A stretch of 64,000 nt of DNA from Mesotoga infera (GTDB lineage Bacteria; Thermotogota; Thermotogae; Petrotogales; Kosmotogaceae). The notes beneath the pieces were generated by a model. The model was not told where the DNA came from, made no database searches, and saw only the letters and a program-made list of their open reading frames with translations. Below, piece by piece: positions 50,183 through 59,886 of the stretch (positions within the stretch are counted from its first letter, which is position 1; each line of letters starts with the position of its first letter). The stretch is taken from NCBI RefSeq assembly GCF_900157305.1, contig NZ_LS974202.1, forward strand, positions 2,790,001 to 2,854,000, given 5' to 3'. The position numbers and the translations under genes were made by a program.

Positions 50183-51667
50183 TCAGAGTGTTTTTTCCAG
50201 AGTGAACTCGATTACGCTGGCAGACATGGGGGCGAGCCTGAGATTCATCTCCCCGGTTCCCGTGGCCAGTTCATCGCTCACAAGATGTATCCTGTCAGGG
50301 TTATCGAAATCGTTCATCTCATCCGGAGCCGAGCCGGTCAGAACATACCGATCGGCCTTTTTCTTCACTTCCAGCCCCGAAAGATCGAGACGTATATCGG
50401 CTTCCTTCTGATAATAGTTGATCAGCGCCACGCTGAGTACGCTTCTCCTTTCGTCGTAAGTCGCCGAGCCGTCGATGTAGGGAACATCCTTCAACTGGAA
50501 GCTGTTGCGTCCCTCCACGAACGTTCTCGCTTTTATGTCATACCTTTGGGTATCGATATCCATGGCGAGTCTGGTCCGGCCCGTATGGTTCACGAAGAGA
50601 TCGAAAGCGTGATAGATCGGAGTAAGAACAATCTCGTCACCTTTCGTCTTTATCATACCCAGGGCGTTAACCATCTGCGCCAGATTGGCCATTTGGACCG
50701 TATCGTTCATCCTGTGCATAACAACGAATATTCCGGCAGCGAAGAGTCCATCCTTCAGCGCGTACGGCTCTTCTATGAGTACCGTTCCCTTCTCGCTTCC
50801 CTCCCTTTCCGCACTGATTTTGTACCATATATTCCATTCGTCGAACGAGATCTTCACATGATCCAGGCGAAGATGTTTTATAAGGCTCTCGAGAAGCTTC
50901 AATCTCTGCTCGCAGTAATACACCGAAGCCACGGTACCGAAGTAATCGTCCGAACCGTGGTATTCGTGAATCGAGATATAATCGATCAAGTGTCCGGCGT
51001 GCTTCAACACAGTCATATCCCAATCGGGGTTGTCGGCTCCCACGGCTATAACTTTTATCGAACGGTCCACCCCCTTCATGAACTGCGTGTACTGCCTCAG
51101 CTTTTCGGCATATTCGGCCGCGCTGCAGTGCCCGACCTGCCAGGGGCCGTATACTTCGTTGCCTATTCCCCAGTATTTAACTCTGTAGGGCTCTGAATGT
51201 CCGTTTTCTCTCCTCATTTTCGCGTATCTGGTCGGTGTATCGAGGTTGCAGTATTCGAGCCAGGCGATGGCCTCATCGAGAGTACCCGTCCCCAGACTCA
51301 CTGCCAAATAGGGCTCGGCGCCGAGTTCGCGACAGTACTGTATAAACTCATCCGTTCCGAACCTGTTGCTTTCAACCCCACCCCATATATAGTTAAGTAG
51401 CTGAGGCCGTTTTTCGACGGGTCCGATACCGTCCTGCCAGTGATAAGCGGAGGCGAAATTGCCACCGGGCCATCTCAAGATGGGACACTTGATCTTTTTA
51501 ACGGCTTCTATGATATCTATCCTGAATCCCCGCGAGTCAGATTTTGAGGATTTTTCGTTGAAAATTCCGTCGTAGATACATCTACCCAGATGCTCCGTGA
51601 AATGCCCGTAGATCATATCGTTTATCTTTCCGAGTTTTTCCGGCTTAACCCTGACATATGTCTGCAC
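50183..51667 (-). CDS. Intracellular GH51 alpha-L-arabinofuranosidase
   Basis: A 494-residue glycoside hydrolase family 51 enzyme without signal peptide, so cytoplasmic. The acid/base Glu is in WGIGNEVYGPW and the nucleophile Glu in ISFDEWNIWY. The C-terminal beta-sandwich is present. It cleaves arabinofuranosyl groups from imported arabinoxylo-oligosaccharides. GTG at 51667 is preferred because GGAGGG stands before it. It follows a secreted GH51 gene, so the pair splits extracellular and intracellular arabinose removal. Confidence 0.93.
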   Translation of the reverse strand: MQTYVRVKPEKLGKINDMIYGHFTEHLGRCIYDGIFNEKSSKSDSRGFRIDIIEAVKKIKCPILRWPGGNFASAYHWQDGIGPVEKRPQLLNYIWGGVESNRFGTDEFIQYCRELGAEPYLAVSLGTGTLDEAIAWLEYCNLDTPTRYAKMRRENGHSEPYRVKYWGIGNEVYGPWQVGHCSAAEYAEKLRQYTQFMKGVDRSIKVIAVGADNPDWDMTVLKHAGHLIDYISIHEYHGSDDYFGTVASVYYCEQRLKLLESLIKHLRLDHVKISFDEWNIWYKISAEREGSEKGTVLIEEPYALKDGLFAAGIFVVMHRMNDTVQMANLAQMVNALGMIKTKGDEIVLTPIYHAFDLFVNHTGRTRLAMDIDTQRYDIKARTFVEGRNSFQLKDVPYIDGSATYDERRSVLSVALINYYQKEADIRLDLSGLEVKKKADRYVLTGSAPDEMNDFDNPDRIHLVSDELATGTGEMNLRLAPMSASVIEFTLEKTL

Positions 51668-51705
51668 TGTAATCCCTCCCTGATTGACTAATCGCCATGA
51701 GATAT

Positions 51706-53649
51706 TCAAAGACTCCATGTATTCAATCTCAAGACCGTGATCGAATTACCTTCAAAGGTGAATGTGAATCGATTGGAGAAATCCGATAAAACCGTAGTTA
51801 TAGGTATGATCTTTTCGGGATCGTCGAAAGTGTTTTCGTCGAAGATACTACTGGAAGTAATTACTGTCATTTCCCCTTTACCTGTCAATTTAGTGGTTTC
51901 ATTTATTTCCACCAGAACCTCTTTATCCCCGGGCCAGGGGTTGACAACCTTTATTATCAAATCTCCGGTTTCATAATCAAAGCTACAGGAGTGATAAAGC
52001 GACTTGAACCAGTAGCCTATGACTTCAATATCCTCGTCTGTAAGACTGGAATCGACAATGATATCTCCGAGGTTCCGGTTGAAAACCTTCTGGACATGAT
52101 AACTGGGGGTTCCATAAACCCTGGTGTTGTCGAACCAGATTAGATCTGGAGTCCACTGCGACCAGCCCGGTCTGTTGAACAGGGGGGCGTAGGCCGCCAT
52201 AATCACAACGTCGCTATTGCGTTCCAATCCCGTCATCAGTGCCGCTTCTGCCAATGCAGCCTGCAGGGTGTTTCTCCTTCCAGCTTCATGGGCCGCATAT
52301 TCTCCGAGCATGACCTTTGGGCCTTCTCTATCATATTTATCGTACCTTTCTGTATTTCTCAGCATCCATTCTGGCACGGCATAAATATGCTCGTCTAGCA
52401 TCTCCACCCCGTTTTGACGGGCCCATCTCCAGGCCCTGTTGAACGATGCGCCTTCGTATGAAGGTGGTCCACTGAAAAGTATGACTATCTCGGGATACCT
52501 GTCCTTTATGGCTTTCTGAAACAGTGTGAAACGTTCGTGGTATTCATTTCCCCAGTTCTCGTTTCCTATACCTATATATGTAACGTTGAAAGGTTCGGGA
52601 TGACCGAGCTCAAAGCGTTTCGCACCCCATGGACTTTCCACCGACCCATTGGCGAATTCTATGAAGTCCAGAACATCCTGAATCCACACGTCCATCGTAT
52701 TCATAGGGCAGTACTCGGCTCCCCGTACCTGGCAAGAAATTCCCGCGTTGAATATCGGCACGGGTTCGGCACCAAGATATTCGGCTAGAAGGAGATACTC
52801 AAAAAATCCTATTCCATAGGACTGATGATAGCCCCAAAGATTGTAATTGGCCCTTCTTTCTTCAGCCGGACCGATCGTGTCCTTCCAGCGGTATGAGTTT
52901 TCAAGACTGTCGCCTTCTACCAGACAACCGCCGGGAAACCTCAAGAACCCTGGCCTCAACTCCTCGAGCATTTCCAGCAGGTCCGGTCTCATACCGTGCC
53001 AATTTTTATCTGGCAGGAGCGAGATCATGTCCAGAGAAATCAATCCGGAACCCTTCACAATCAACGCCAGTCTACCGTATTGACAGTCCTCGGGAACTTC
53101 GAGAATCACTGAATATTTCTCCCACAGATCATCGAAGTCTGATCCCAGAACGGCGGTGATAATTGAGTTTCCCTGCTCGTCAATGAGGTGGATTTCGATT
53201 TCTCCGTTGTATTCATAACCTCGGATCAACGAGGAGAAGGTATAATTCTCGCCCCCGACGAGAGGAATTCCATCGTAACCATTGTTCGCGAGAATCACGC
53301 ACCCGTCGTCGGATTCTATATCGAAGCTAAGATAATGCGTGTTATTACCATTGACAGGTCTTTCGGACTTAATCGAAAAGCTCGCCTTGCAGCCTTTATC
53401 AAGGATCACAGACCAGCCTTCCATGCGATCGGTATGCTCGAAGGAGCGGTTTCTTACTAGCTCGGCGTAAAGACCGCCGTCAACCGCATGGTTAATATCC
53501 TCAAAGAAGATGCCGTAAAGAATGGGGCTTATTGGGCTAAAACTACTGGGGTTAACTGTCATCACATGATCTATGTCAGCCAGAATGGATGCGGGAAAGA
53601 ACAGCACAGCCATAAAAACGACTATCAAAATCAAGATGCGAGGCTTCAT
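51706..53649 (-). CDS. Secreted GH51 alpha-L-arabinofuranosidase with CBM-like domain
   Basis: A 647-residue secreted GH51 enzyme. Signal peptide about residues 1-24, a carbohydrate-binding-like beta domain (about 70-215, CBM4_9 type), then the catalytic barrel with LRFPGGC, the acid/base Glu in GIGNENWG and the nucleophile in MLGEYAAHE. The C-terminal beta-sandwich follows. It is suited to removing arabinose from polymeric arabinoxylan or arabinan outside the cell. Its start meets the end of the GH10 gene with no gap. Confidence 0.92.
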   Translation of the reverse strand: MKPRILILIVVFMAVLFFPASILADIDHVMTVNPSSFSPISPILYGIFFEDINHAVDGGLYAELVRNRSFEHTDRMEGWSVILDKGCKASFSIKSERPVNGNNTHYLSFDIESDDGCVILANNGYDGIPLVGGENYTFSSLIRGYEYNGEIEIHLIDEQGNSIITAVLGSDFDDLWEKYSVILEVPEDCQYGRLALIVKGSGLISLDMISLLPDKNWHGMRPDLLEMLEELRPGFLRFPGGCLVEGDSLENSYRWKDTIGPAEERRANYNLWGYHQSYGIGFFEYLLLAEYLGAEPVPIFNAGISCQVRGAEYCPMNTMDVWIQDVLDFIEFANGSVESPWGAKRFELGHPEPFNVTYIGIGNENWGNEYHERFTLFQKAIKDRYPEIVILFSGPPSYEGASFNRAWRWARQNGVEMLDEHIYAVPEWMLRNTERYDKYDREGPKVMLGEYAAHEAGRRNTLQAALAEAALMTGLERNSDVVIMAAYAPLFNRPGWSQWTPDLIWFDNTRVYGTPSYHVQKVFNRNLGDIIVDSSLTDEDIEVIGYWFKSLYHSCSFDYETGDLIIKVVNPWPGDKEVLVEINETTKLTGKGEMTVITSSSIFDENTFDDPEKIIPITTVLSDFSNRFTFTFEGNSITVLRLNTWSL

Positions 53650-55074
53650 TCATTGCACCTCCTGTTCCTTTCCGATCACGAGAACGAAGTTGTTTTCTCC
53701 TTTACTGCTTACATCCAGGGAGAAGGTCTTAGAAAAACCATCAGTAACAACGGTGATTTCGTAATTACCGGCGAAACCTTTGAAAGCGACTTCTCCAGAT
53801 GGTACTGCATCGATCTTCAGATATGTTTTCCATTCTCCATGAATCAGGTCCTTCAGTTCGTAGAAAATCGGTTTGATCGACAGGTCATCGCGAAGGAATC
53901 CACTTCCCGACTGCCAGGCGCGGTAGAAGTTCCAGTAAGTTATGACTTCTACAGCCGGATGGCTGAAGAAGACTTTGTAGAAGATCTTCGCTATTTCCGC
54001 CTGAATCTCTTCGGCCTCGCTTATAGACACTTTGAAGGCATCGATAACTGCGGGAAGAGGGATCTGAAACTCTGAGATATGTATGGGTTTTCCCAGTTGG
54101 GCCAGTTCATCTATCGCAAGATAAATGCTCTCAAGCGATCTAAGCTGTTCCTGTAGGTCCTGTGCGGTGAAGATGTGAGCTTCGGCACCTATCGCATCTA
54201 TCTGTACACCTTCGTCTATCAACTGCCTGGCCCTGGAGATGAAAGCCCTTCTGGTACCGACGTTGACCAGAACGCCGTATTCGTTGAGAACCGTGATTGC
54301 ATCTGGGTCGGTTTCCTTAACTATTCTGTACGATTGAGCGATATAGTCCGGGCCCAGGGAGTCGAACCAGTTCTGAACGATCGGTTCGTTAACGACATCC
54401 CAGTACTGTACAAGATCTTTGAATTCTTCGACTTCTCTAGCCACACGTCTGAAAAGAAGCTCGCCGACCTCCGACCACTGTCCCAGCTTCCCCATTCTTT
54501 CCACCCAGCCGGGAACTCCGACACTCGGAGGATTTCCCCAGACGAGTGTGTGGCCTTTAACGGGAATGCCGTTTTCCTTGAGCCACCCGGCGATCTTTTT
54601 TGAAGCATCGACAAGGCGTAGTCGCCCTTGGGTGGGTTCATAGTCGGCCCAGTAGAAGGACGGTAGGGTGGCGAAGTTGAAGAGTTCCAAATAGAGTCGC
54701 ATATACTCCGCGAGGTCTTCCTCCGGTAGAGGCTTGGTTCCGAATCTCCTGCCCCTGTTATAACTCGACTGAGCGTAGGCGTACAGAAGATATTCCGGAG
54801 CGTTTCCGAAGTAAAACTCGTGAGAAAGCTGTTTTACAGTCAAAGAAGCATCGCTCACCGACCTTCCCTGACCATCCACGATACCTATTCTGACCGGTAT
54901 CTTTCTATTGTTTTCTATCCTTTCCTCGAAAAGACTTATATCGACTTCAGACAAAAGATTACCTCCAAAAACAGGAGCACATACGAACAAGGATATAAAA
55001 AGCAGGAAACAGGTCTGTACCGCAATTGCGAGATGTACAGAGCCCTTTTTAGAAGAAGAGCACTCGAATGACAT
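53650..55074 (-). CDS. Secreted GH10 endo-1,4-beta-xylanase
   Basis: A 474-residue xylanase with an N-terminal membrane/signal segment (about residues 15-38). The GH10 barrel contains GHTLVWGNP, the acid/base Glu in DVVNEPI and the nucleophile Glu in HISEFQIP. A short beta domain precedes the barrel and a 60-residue beta tail follows. It cuts the xylan backbone outside the cell to give oligomers for the ABC transporter of this operon. AGGAG stands before ATG 55074. Confidence 0.92.
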   Translation of the reverse strand: MSFECSSSKKGSVHLAIAVQTCFLLFISLFVCAPVFGGNLLSEVDISLFEERIENNRKIPVRIGIVDGQGRSVSDASLTVKQLSHEFYFGNAPEYLLYAYAQSSYNRGRRFGTKPLPEEDLAEYMRLYLELFNFATLPSFYWADYEPTQGRLRLVDASKKIAGWLKENGIPVKGHTLVWGNPPSVGVPGWVERMGKLGQWSEVGELLFRRVAREVEEFKDLVQYWDVVNEPIVQNWFDSLGPDYIAQSYRIVKETDPDAITVLNEYGVLVNVGTRRAFISRARQLIDEGVQIDAIGAEAHIFTAQDLQEQLRSLESIYLAIDELAQLGKPIHISEFQIPLPAVIDAFKVSISEAEEIQAEIAKIFYKVFFSHPAVEVITYWNFYRAWQSGSGFLRDDLSIKPIFYELKDLIHGEWKTYLKIDAVPSGEVAFKGFAGNYEITVVTDGFSKTFSLDVSSKGENNFVLVIGKEQEVQ

Positions 55075-55079
55075 GAGAT

Positions 55080-55958
55080 CTACTCCTTTCCTAGAGATCC
55101 CAGAGATATCCCTTTCATCAAGTATCTGTGGAAGACAACGAAGATTATCAGTGATGGTGCAACCGAAAAGAAAGCTCCGGCCATCATCGGACCTATGCCG
55201 CGGTAGGGGTCTCCCCAGCCGGCACTGAATCTTATGAGCGCTATCGGAAGCGTAAATTTGTCGGACTTGCTAAGAATCAAAAGCGGCCAAAGAAAACTGT
55301 TCCACGAACCCAGGAAGGTCATCAAGCCCAGTACGAGCATCGCCGGTTTGACATAAGGAATCACGATGCTTATAAGGAACCTGAACTTCGAACAGCCGTC
55401 CATCCAGGCCGCGTCCTCCAGTTCGCCGGGAATATCAAGCATGTACTGTCTCAAGAGAAAGACGCCAAAAGTCCCTCCAAGCCCCGGCAGAATCAGAGCC
55501 AGATAGGAGTTTGTAAGTCCCATTCCCTGAATTATGAAAAAGTGAGGCACCAGGAACAACACTCCGGGGAAGGCAAGCACGGCCACATAGATCCAGAAGA
55601 TCAGCATACGACCCCTGAATCGCAAACGCGAGAGAGCATAAGCAGCCGGGATAGAGAGTGCCAGCGTTGCCAGTGTGGAACCGACGGCGACGATCACACT
55701 GTTCAGAGTAGCCCGGATGAGCGAAAGACCTCCTGAAGGCGCGAAAATGATCTTGTAATTCTCCAGGGTCGGGTTTTTTGGTATCCATTCGGGAGGTGAC
55801 TGAATTACGGCCACCGCCGTAGATTTCAGCGAAGTAGAAAGCATCCAGAAAATCGGCGCAAACCAAAAAGCTGCAAATGCCCAGAGAAGTACCGTAACAA
55901 CGACGGCAGCAATGCGCTTGCTGAGCTTCTTCTTGTTTCTGGCAACTGTAGAAGTCAT
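55080..55958 (-). CDS. Sugar ABC transporter permease (MalG type)
   Basis: A 292-residue inner membrane permease with six helices. The EAA-type loop ELEDAAWMDGCSKFRFLISIVIP contacts the ATPase. It pairs with the next permease (gap of four bases). No ATP-binding subunit is encoded in the operon, so a shared MsmK-like ATPase from elsewhere must be used. Import of xylo-oligosaccharides or arabino-oligosaccharides is inferred from context. Confidence 0.93.
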   Translation of the reverse strand: MTSTVARNKKKLSKRIAAVVVTVLLWAFAAFWFAPIFWMLSTSLKSTAVAVIQSPPEWIPKNPTLENYKIIFAPSGGLSLIRATLNSVIVAVGSTLATLALSIPAAYALSRLRFRGRMLIFWIYVAVLAFPGVLFLVPHFFIIQGMGLTNSYLALILPGLGGTFGVFLLRQYMLDIPGELEDAAWMDGCSKFRFLISIVIPYVKPAMLVLGLMTFLGSWNSFLWPLLILSKSDKFTLPIALIRFSAGWGDPYRGIGPMMAGAFFSVAPSLIIFVVFHRYLMKGISLGSLGKE

Positions 55959-55962
55959 CCTC

Positions 55963-56874
55963 TCACCCCTCTGTCGAGCGTATCGACTTCGTCACGAGCA
56001 CGAGCTGTATTATCGCAAAGATAAGCACTATCGCGAAAATATACCATGATATCGACGCAGCTCTTCCGAAATCCTGTCTCTCGAACCCCACCAGGTACAG
56101 GTAATAGACCATCGTTCTCGTGGTACCGGCAGGCCCCCCGGCCGATAATATATAAGCCTGGTCGAAAAGCCCGAAAGCGAGAATAACCTGTCGAACTACG
56201 TCGAAGAAAAGTACGCTCCTTATCCAGGGCAGGGTAATATACAAAAACCTCTTCCACGGTCCCGCTCCATCCAGTTTAGCCGATTCGTACTGCTCGGGAG
56301 GTATCCTCTGCAATGCGCCCATATAGAGCAAAATGCTGAACCCCACTATCCACCAAATGGTCACCAATATTATCACTCCCCAGGCGACCCCGGTGCTTCC
56401 AAACCAGGAAACGGCAGCATTGATGAAACCTGCTTTATTCAGGTAGTAATTCGCCAGACCTGAGGGAAAGGAAGCGAATATCCATTTCCACGAGCTGAGA
56501 ATGCCCACCGATCCGAAGAAGGCCGGTGAGACAAAAGCGATCAACAGCCACAACTGTCCGAACCTTTTTTTATTGAGAATATGGGCAAAGAGTATGGCTA
56601 CGATTATCGTAAGCGGAACGCTGACTATCGCGAATATCACTGTGTTCTGAACAACGGGCCAGAATCTCGAGTCGTTCCATGTGCGGATGTAGTTGCTGGC
56701 TCCCACGAAGACATTGTCGTTGAGCAGGCTCCAGTTGAAGAAACTGATTACCATCCCAAAGACCAGGGGAACGGCGACGAACAGAACGAAGAAAACCAGG
56801 TGAGGGAGGAGGAACAACCACGACACAACCTCCCTGCGGAAACGTTTACACGACTTCGATTGTGATTGTCTCAA
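55963..56874 (-). CDS. Sugar ABC transporter permease (MalF type)
   Basis: A 303-residue permease with six helices and the EAA motif EQYESAKLDGAGPWKRFLYITLP. It starts at TTG 56874 with GGAGGAGGAG upstream. Together with the MalG-type subunit it forms the membrane channel of the pentose-oligosaccharide ABC importer. Start of the basic N terminus (SKSCKRFRREVVSW) matches the family. Confidence 0.92.
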   Translation of the reverse strand: MRQSQSKSCKRFRREVVSWLFLLPHLVFFVLFVAVPLVFGMVISFFNWSLLNDNVFVGASNYIRTWNDSRFWPVVQNTVIFAIVSVPLTIIVAILFAHILNKKRFGQLWLLIAFVSPAFFGSVGILSSWKWIFASFPSGLANYYLNKAGFINAAVSWFGSTGVAWGVIILVTIWWIVGFSILLYMGALQRIPPEQYESAKLDGAGPWKRFLYITLPWIRSVLFFDVVRQVILAFGLFDQAYILSAGGPAGTTRTMVYYLYLVGFERQDFGRAASISWYIFAIVLIFAIIQLVLVTKSIRSTEG

Positions 56875-56908
56875 CTGCTCCTCCTCCCTTCACCCAACTA
56901 CAGAAGGC

Positions 56909-58141
56909 TCATTTTACTCTTGACCAGTAATCGTCGAGAATCTCCTGCACCGCGAATTCAGCTTCTTTCATTCCCTCTTCGGGGGAGATGGAGTGCAGCA
57001 CGAGTATTTCGTCAAGATATACGGCGATTTCAGCTTCGATTTCCGATATCAACGGGAACATCTGGAACTGCTTTACATATTCCGATTCTTGAGAAACAAC
57101 GTAAATATGAGGAAGTTTCTCCTTCAGCTCCTGACTCTCCGCGATGGAGATTCTGGCTGGTGTCTGACCGGCCGCGTACCAATCAATCGCATTGTCCCAG
57201 AGGTACTTTATGAAGGTCGTTGCCGCTTGTAGAACCTTCGGGTCTTCAACCATTACCTTCGGCATCGCCAGAACGTGCGAGCCTCCGAAGACTGCCTTGG
57301 TCGTACCCAGTTGAGGTACTACCGCATAACCGAAGTCCTTGCCGAGCTGTTGCATCCAGGGCTGGATCGTCCAGATACCCGTTATCAAAACAGAACTATC
57401 ACCCGACTGGAACGATACGCCTGGATCGGCTACCTGCATCGGGAGAATACCTTTTTCCTGCATCATGAGCATCAATTTGCAGGCCTCGATTCCCGCCTTG
57501 GCAAAGGCTGGTTTCTTGAAGTCATCGGTCAGAAGATCGCCACCGTGCTGCCATAGCAGATGGAACCATATCCAGGTCCAGGCGGGATTTTCGTAGTAGG
57601 GAGTCAATCCGGCCGGGGTAATTGGAATCAGGGCTTCCATAGCCGCTATGAACTCGTCTCTTGTCTTTGGAGGGTTCTCCGGGTCCAGGCCCACTTTTGC
57701 GAAGTTGGCCTTATTGTAGGCCATATAGAAAATCCATATATCCAGTGGGATTCCCACGACTTTACCGTCGATCACTAGTCCCTCGAGAACACCGGGGAAG
57801 ATATCGTTCACGTCGATCCCGTAATTGTTCAGCCATTCCTCGGGAGTGAAGCCTTTGAAATGCTGCAAATACAAAGGCATGTCGAACTTTCGGATGAACA
57901 TTATTTCCGGCGCGGTTTTCGACGCGATACCCATCGAAAGCTTGTTCTTCATATCCAGAGACGACTCGACCACTACGTGAACAACCTCGATTCCGGGGTG
58001 CGTGGCGTTGAACTTTGCAACGATCTCATCCATGTAAGCCCCGTCCGCTCCGGTAAGCGGTGTCATCATCGTAATAGTTATTCCGAAAGAAAAGCCTACA
58101 AAAACGATCAGTGCAAGAGCCAAACACATGAGCTTTTTCAT
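56909..58141 (-). CDS. Sugar ABC transporter substrate-binding protein
   Basis: A 410-residue extracytoplasmic solute-binding protein of the maltose/oligosaccharide type. Signal peptide about residues 1-20, then TITMMTPLTG and the bilobed sugar-binding pattern. AAGGAGGTG precedes ATG 58141. It is the first gene of the operon behind the AraR operator. The long region 58142-58760 lies upstream. Specificity for arabinoxylan fragments is inferred from neighbours. Confidence 0.93.
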   Translation of the reverse strand: MKKLMCLALALIVFVGFSFGITITMMTPLTGADGAYMDEIVAKFNATHPGIEVVHVVVESSLDMKNKLSMGIASKTAPEIMFIRKFDMPLYLQHFKGFTPEEWLNNYGIDVNDIFPGVLEGLVIDGKVVGIPLDIWIFYMAYNKANFAKVGLDPENPPKTRDEFIAAMEALIPITPAGLTPYYENPAWTWIWFHLLWQHGGDLLTDDFKKPAFAKAGIEACKLMLMMQEKGILPMQVADPGVSFQSGDSSVLITGIWTIQPWMQQLGKDFGYAVVPQLGTTKAVFGGSHVLAMPKVMVEDPKVLQAATTFIKYLWDNAIDWYAAGQTPARISIAESQELKEKLPHIYVVSQESEYVKQFQMFPLISEIEAEIAVYLDEILVLHSISPEEGMKEAEFAVQEILDDYWSRVK

Positions 58142-58350
58142 TCAGTTTCACCTCCTTGAAAAGGTAATAACCCATTGATCAGAAAAGGATAACTCGATAA
58201 CATCCATTCTTTCTTTACCACATCACCCCCCATGGAACAAGAAAAATTCTCTGCCGAAAATCAGTTTTTCTATCGTTGTGAAAACAGGATATGACCGGGA
58301 GAAATCTGCTGGCTTCGATCGTTATTTTGATATGGACTCAGATAATACTT

Positions 58351-58366
58351 ATATGTACGTACCTTA
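58351..58366 (-). promoter_or_regulatory. AraR-like operator of the arabinoxylan operon
   Basis: The core GTACGTAC (58355-58362) with A/T-rich flanks matches the AraR box known from Bacillus (ATTTGTACGTACAAAT) at the centre and partly in the flanks. It lies between candidate -35 and -10 elements of the minus-strand operon, 200 bp before the first gene. Repression in the absence of arabinose is inferred. Confidence 0.65.
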
Positions 58367-58690
58367 TTGTATTAAGTTCAACTCTCTTCCAGTTTCGATT
58401 ACTTGAAAAGCATAGTCCGAAAAAACGCCAAAGCAACAGAATTAAAAAGGAAACTGTGAAGTGATCCATCTACGTTAGATTCTACCAAACGTAAAATTCA
58501 GCAACAAACACAGTTATATTTGAAAGATACCTGTGAGAAGCGAGTTGCGGGAAATATCGACGATATTCGTACTCTCTTTTACTTGATTGTAGAGTTTTCT
58601 TCAGATTTCGTAGGATATCTGATACCAGAATGTCTATACAATATGGTAAATCAAAGTTTTTTTATGAAATCCACGCGGATAAAGAAAACG

Positions 58691-58717
58691 GAGAAAAGAC
58701 CGCCCTCTGTGGGCGGC
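58691..58717 (-). terminator. Terminator of araR
   Basis: On the minus strand GCCGCCC-ACAGA-GGGCGG is followed by TCTTTTC, about 45 bp after the araR stop codon. Confidence 0.75.
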
Positions 58718-58760
58718 ATAATTATCGAAGAGATTTTCCCGATTTGAAGTTCTGAGTTCT

Positions 58761-59834
58761 CTATGATTTTGCCTGAGTTATTGAGCTTCTCTCTATGAGT
58801 TCAGGTTCCAATACTACTTTCTGAGGTTTGCCACCGTTTAGCATATCGAGAAGGATTTCGACGGCTTTTTTGCCCACTTCCTCTTTCGGATGGGCGAAGG
58901 TGGTCAAGACATCTCTGAAGTCACCGATGGGGCCATCGTCAAAACCGATAATGGAGATATCTTCCGGTATTCTCAAGGCAAGACGCTTTGCGACAAGCTG
59001 AAGCTGAAGGGCAGTCGCGTCGTTGTAGCAAAAAATCGCAGTTGGTCTTATTTGCAAGGGAAGAGACATGAGTTCGTGGGCTATCTGCATGGGTGCTCCG
59101 GTGAATTCCGACACGTTGAAAGCCTTATCGTAGATTCTGTCGACACCCAACTGTCGGCACCTTTCACTGAAGCTCCTTGCCCTAACCACGCCGGGGAGAT
59201 GGGTGGATTTGTAGATGACCGCTACCCTTCTGTGACCGTGATCATAAAAGATCTCGGCAGCTTTTTCACCTCCACACGCATCATCGAGAACGACGCAACT
59301 CACCTGATCAATGTTCCAATCGGTGTGAACCAGGGTTATCTTGACCCCGGATTTCGCAAGAGTCTTCACGAAATCCTTGTTAGATCTCTTGGTGGCACTG
59401 TAAACAGGGTCGATAATCAGACCCTTGACGCCCGCTTCCATCCACTCGCCAAGAATCTGCCTTTCCTTTACAGGATCTTCGGAAGCGTTTCCCAGGAGCA
59501 TTTTGTACTCGTTCCTGAAAAGGCAATCCTCCGCGCCGAGCACAACGTAAGGAAATATATAACTGGTTATCTGCTGAACTAGTATTCCAACCAGGTGATT
59601 GTCGTTTCCGTAACTGACAAAGGTTCCAAGGCCCGGTCTGCGGACTATGACGGCCTTCAGAGTCAACCTGTCCAGGGCCTTCCTGACAGTCTCTCTACTG
59701 GCATTGAACTTCGTCATCAACTCTTTTTCAGTAGGGAGTTTATCGCCGGCCGAATACTTTCCTGACTTTAATTCTTCAAGCAAATAGCGCTCGATGATCC
59801 CGTATTTGGAAGTGATGACGACCGCCCCCTGCAT
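58761..59834 (-). CDS. araR: AraR-type GntR/LacI hybrid repressor
   Basis: A 357-residue transcription repressor. Residues about 8-75 form a GntR winged helix (LPTEKELMTKFNASRETVRKALDRL, then a GLGTFV wing). The remainder is a LacI-like effector-binding domain with SIIGFDDG and VVRARSF. This architecture is that of Bacillus AraR. It stands upstream of the arabinoxylan operon, in the same direction, and has an operator at its own start. Release by L-arabinose is family knowledge. The ATG at 59834 lacks an obvious ribosome site. Confidence 0.87.
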   Translation of the reverse strand: MQGAVVITSKYGIIERYLLEELKSGKYSAGDKLPTEKELMTKFNASRETVRKALDRLTLKAVIVRRPGLGTFVSYGNDNHLVGILVQQITSYIFPYVVLGAEDCLFRNEYKMLLGNASEDPVKERQILGEWMEAGVKGLIIDPVYSATKRSNKDFVKTLAKSGVKITLVHTDWNIDQVSCVVLDDACGGEKAAEIFYDHGHRRVAVIYKSTHLPGVVRARSFSERCRQLGVDRIYDKAFNVSEFTGAPMQIAHELMSLPLQIRPTAIFCYNDATALQLQLVAKRLALRIPEDISIIGFDDGPIGDFRDVLTTFAHPKEEVGKKAVEILLDMLNGGKPQKVVLEPELIERSSITQAKS

Positions 59835-59837
59835 CTT

Positions 59838-59886
59838 AAATGTACGTACGTATTTGAATTCTACACCGTAAATAGCATTGAGTCAA
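59838..59886 (-). promoter_or_regulatory. araR promoter overlapped by an AraR-like operator
   Basis: On the minus strand TTGACT (59886-59881), 17-bp spacer, TAGAAT (59863-59858). Directly after it comes AAAT-GTACGTAC-GTATTT (59838-59855 as read on the plus strand), which covers the predicted start of transcription. The placement is that of an autoregulatory operator. The mRNA would have only about 20 nt before the ATG at 59834. Confidence 0.78.

Larger units (their letters stand above)
58142..58760. other. Intergenic region between the sugar operon and araR
   Basis: Spans 619 bp and contains the AraR-like operator (58351-58366), the araR terminator (58691-58717) and A+T-rich promoter-like sequence. 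A long leader of about 190 nt lies before the substrate-binding protein gene. Candidate -10 hexamers on the minus strand (TACAAT and TATAAG) flank the operator, but I could not fix the promoter. A 75-codon plus-strand frame at 58520 has no support. Confidence 0.6.

Noticed and set aside
51737-53460. Several open frames on the plus strand opposite the GH51 and GH10 genes
   Set aside because: They are codon-bias shadows of the real genes, without ribosome sites or family-like sequence.
58520-58747. 75-codon plus-strand frame
   Set aside because: No ribosome site, no recognisable sequence, and it crosses the araR terminator.
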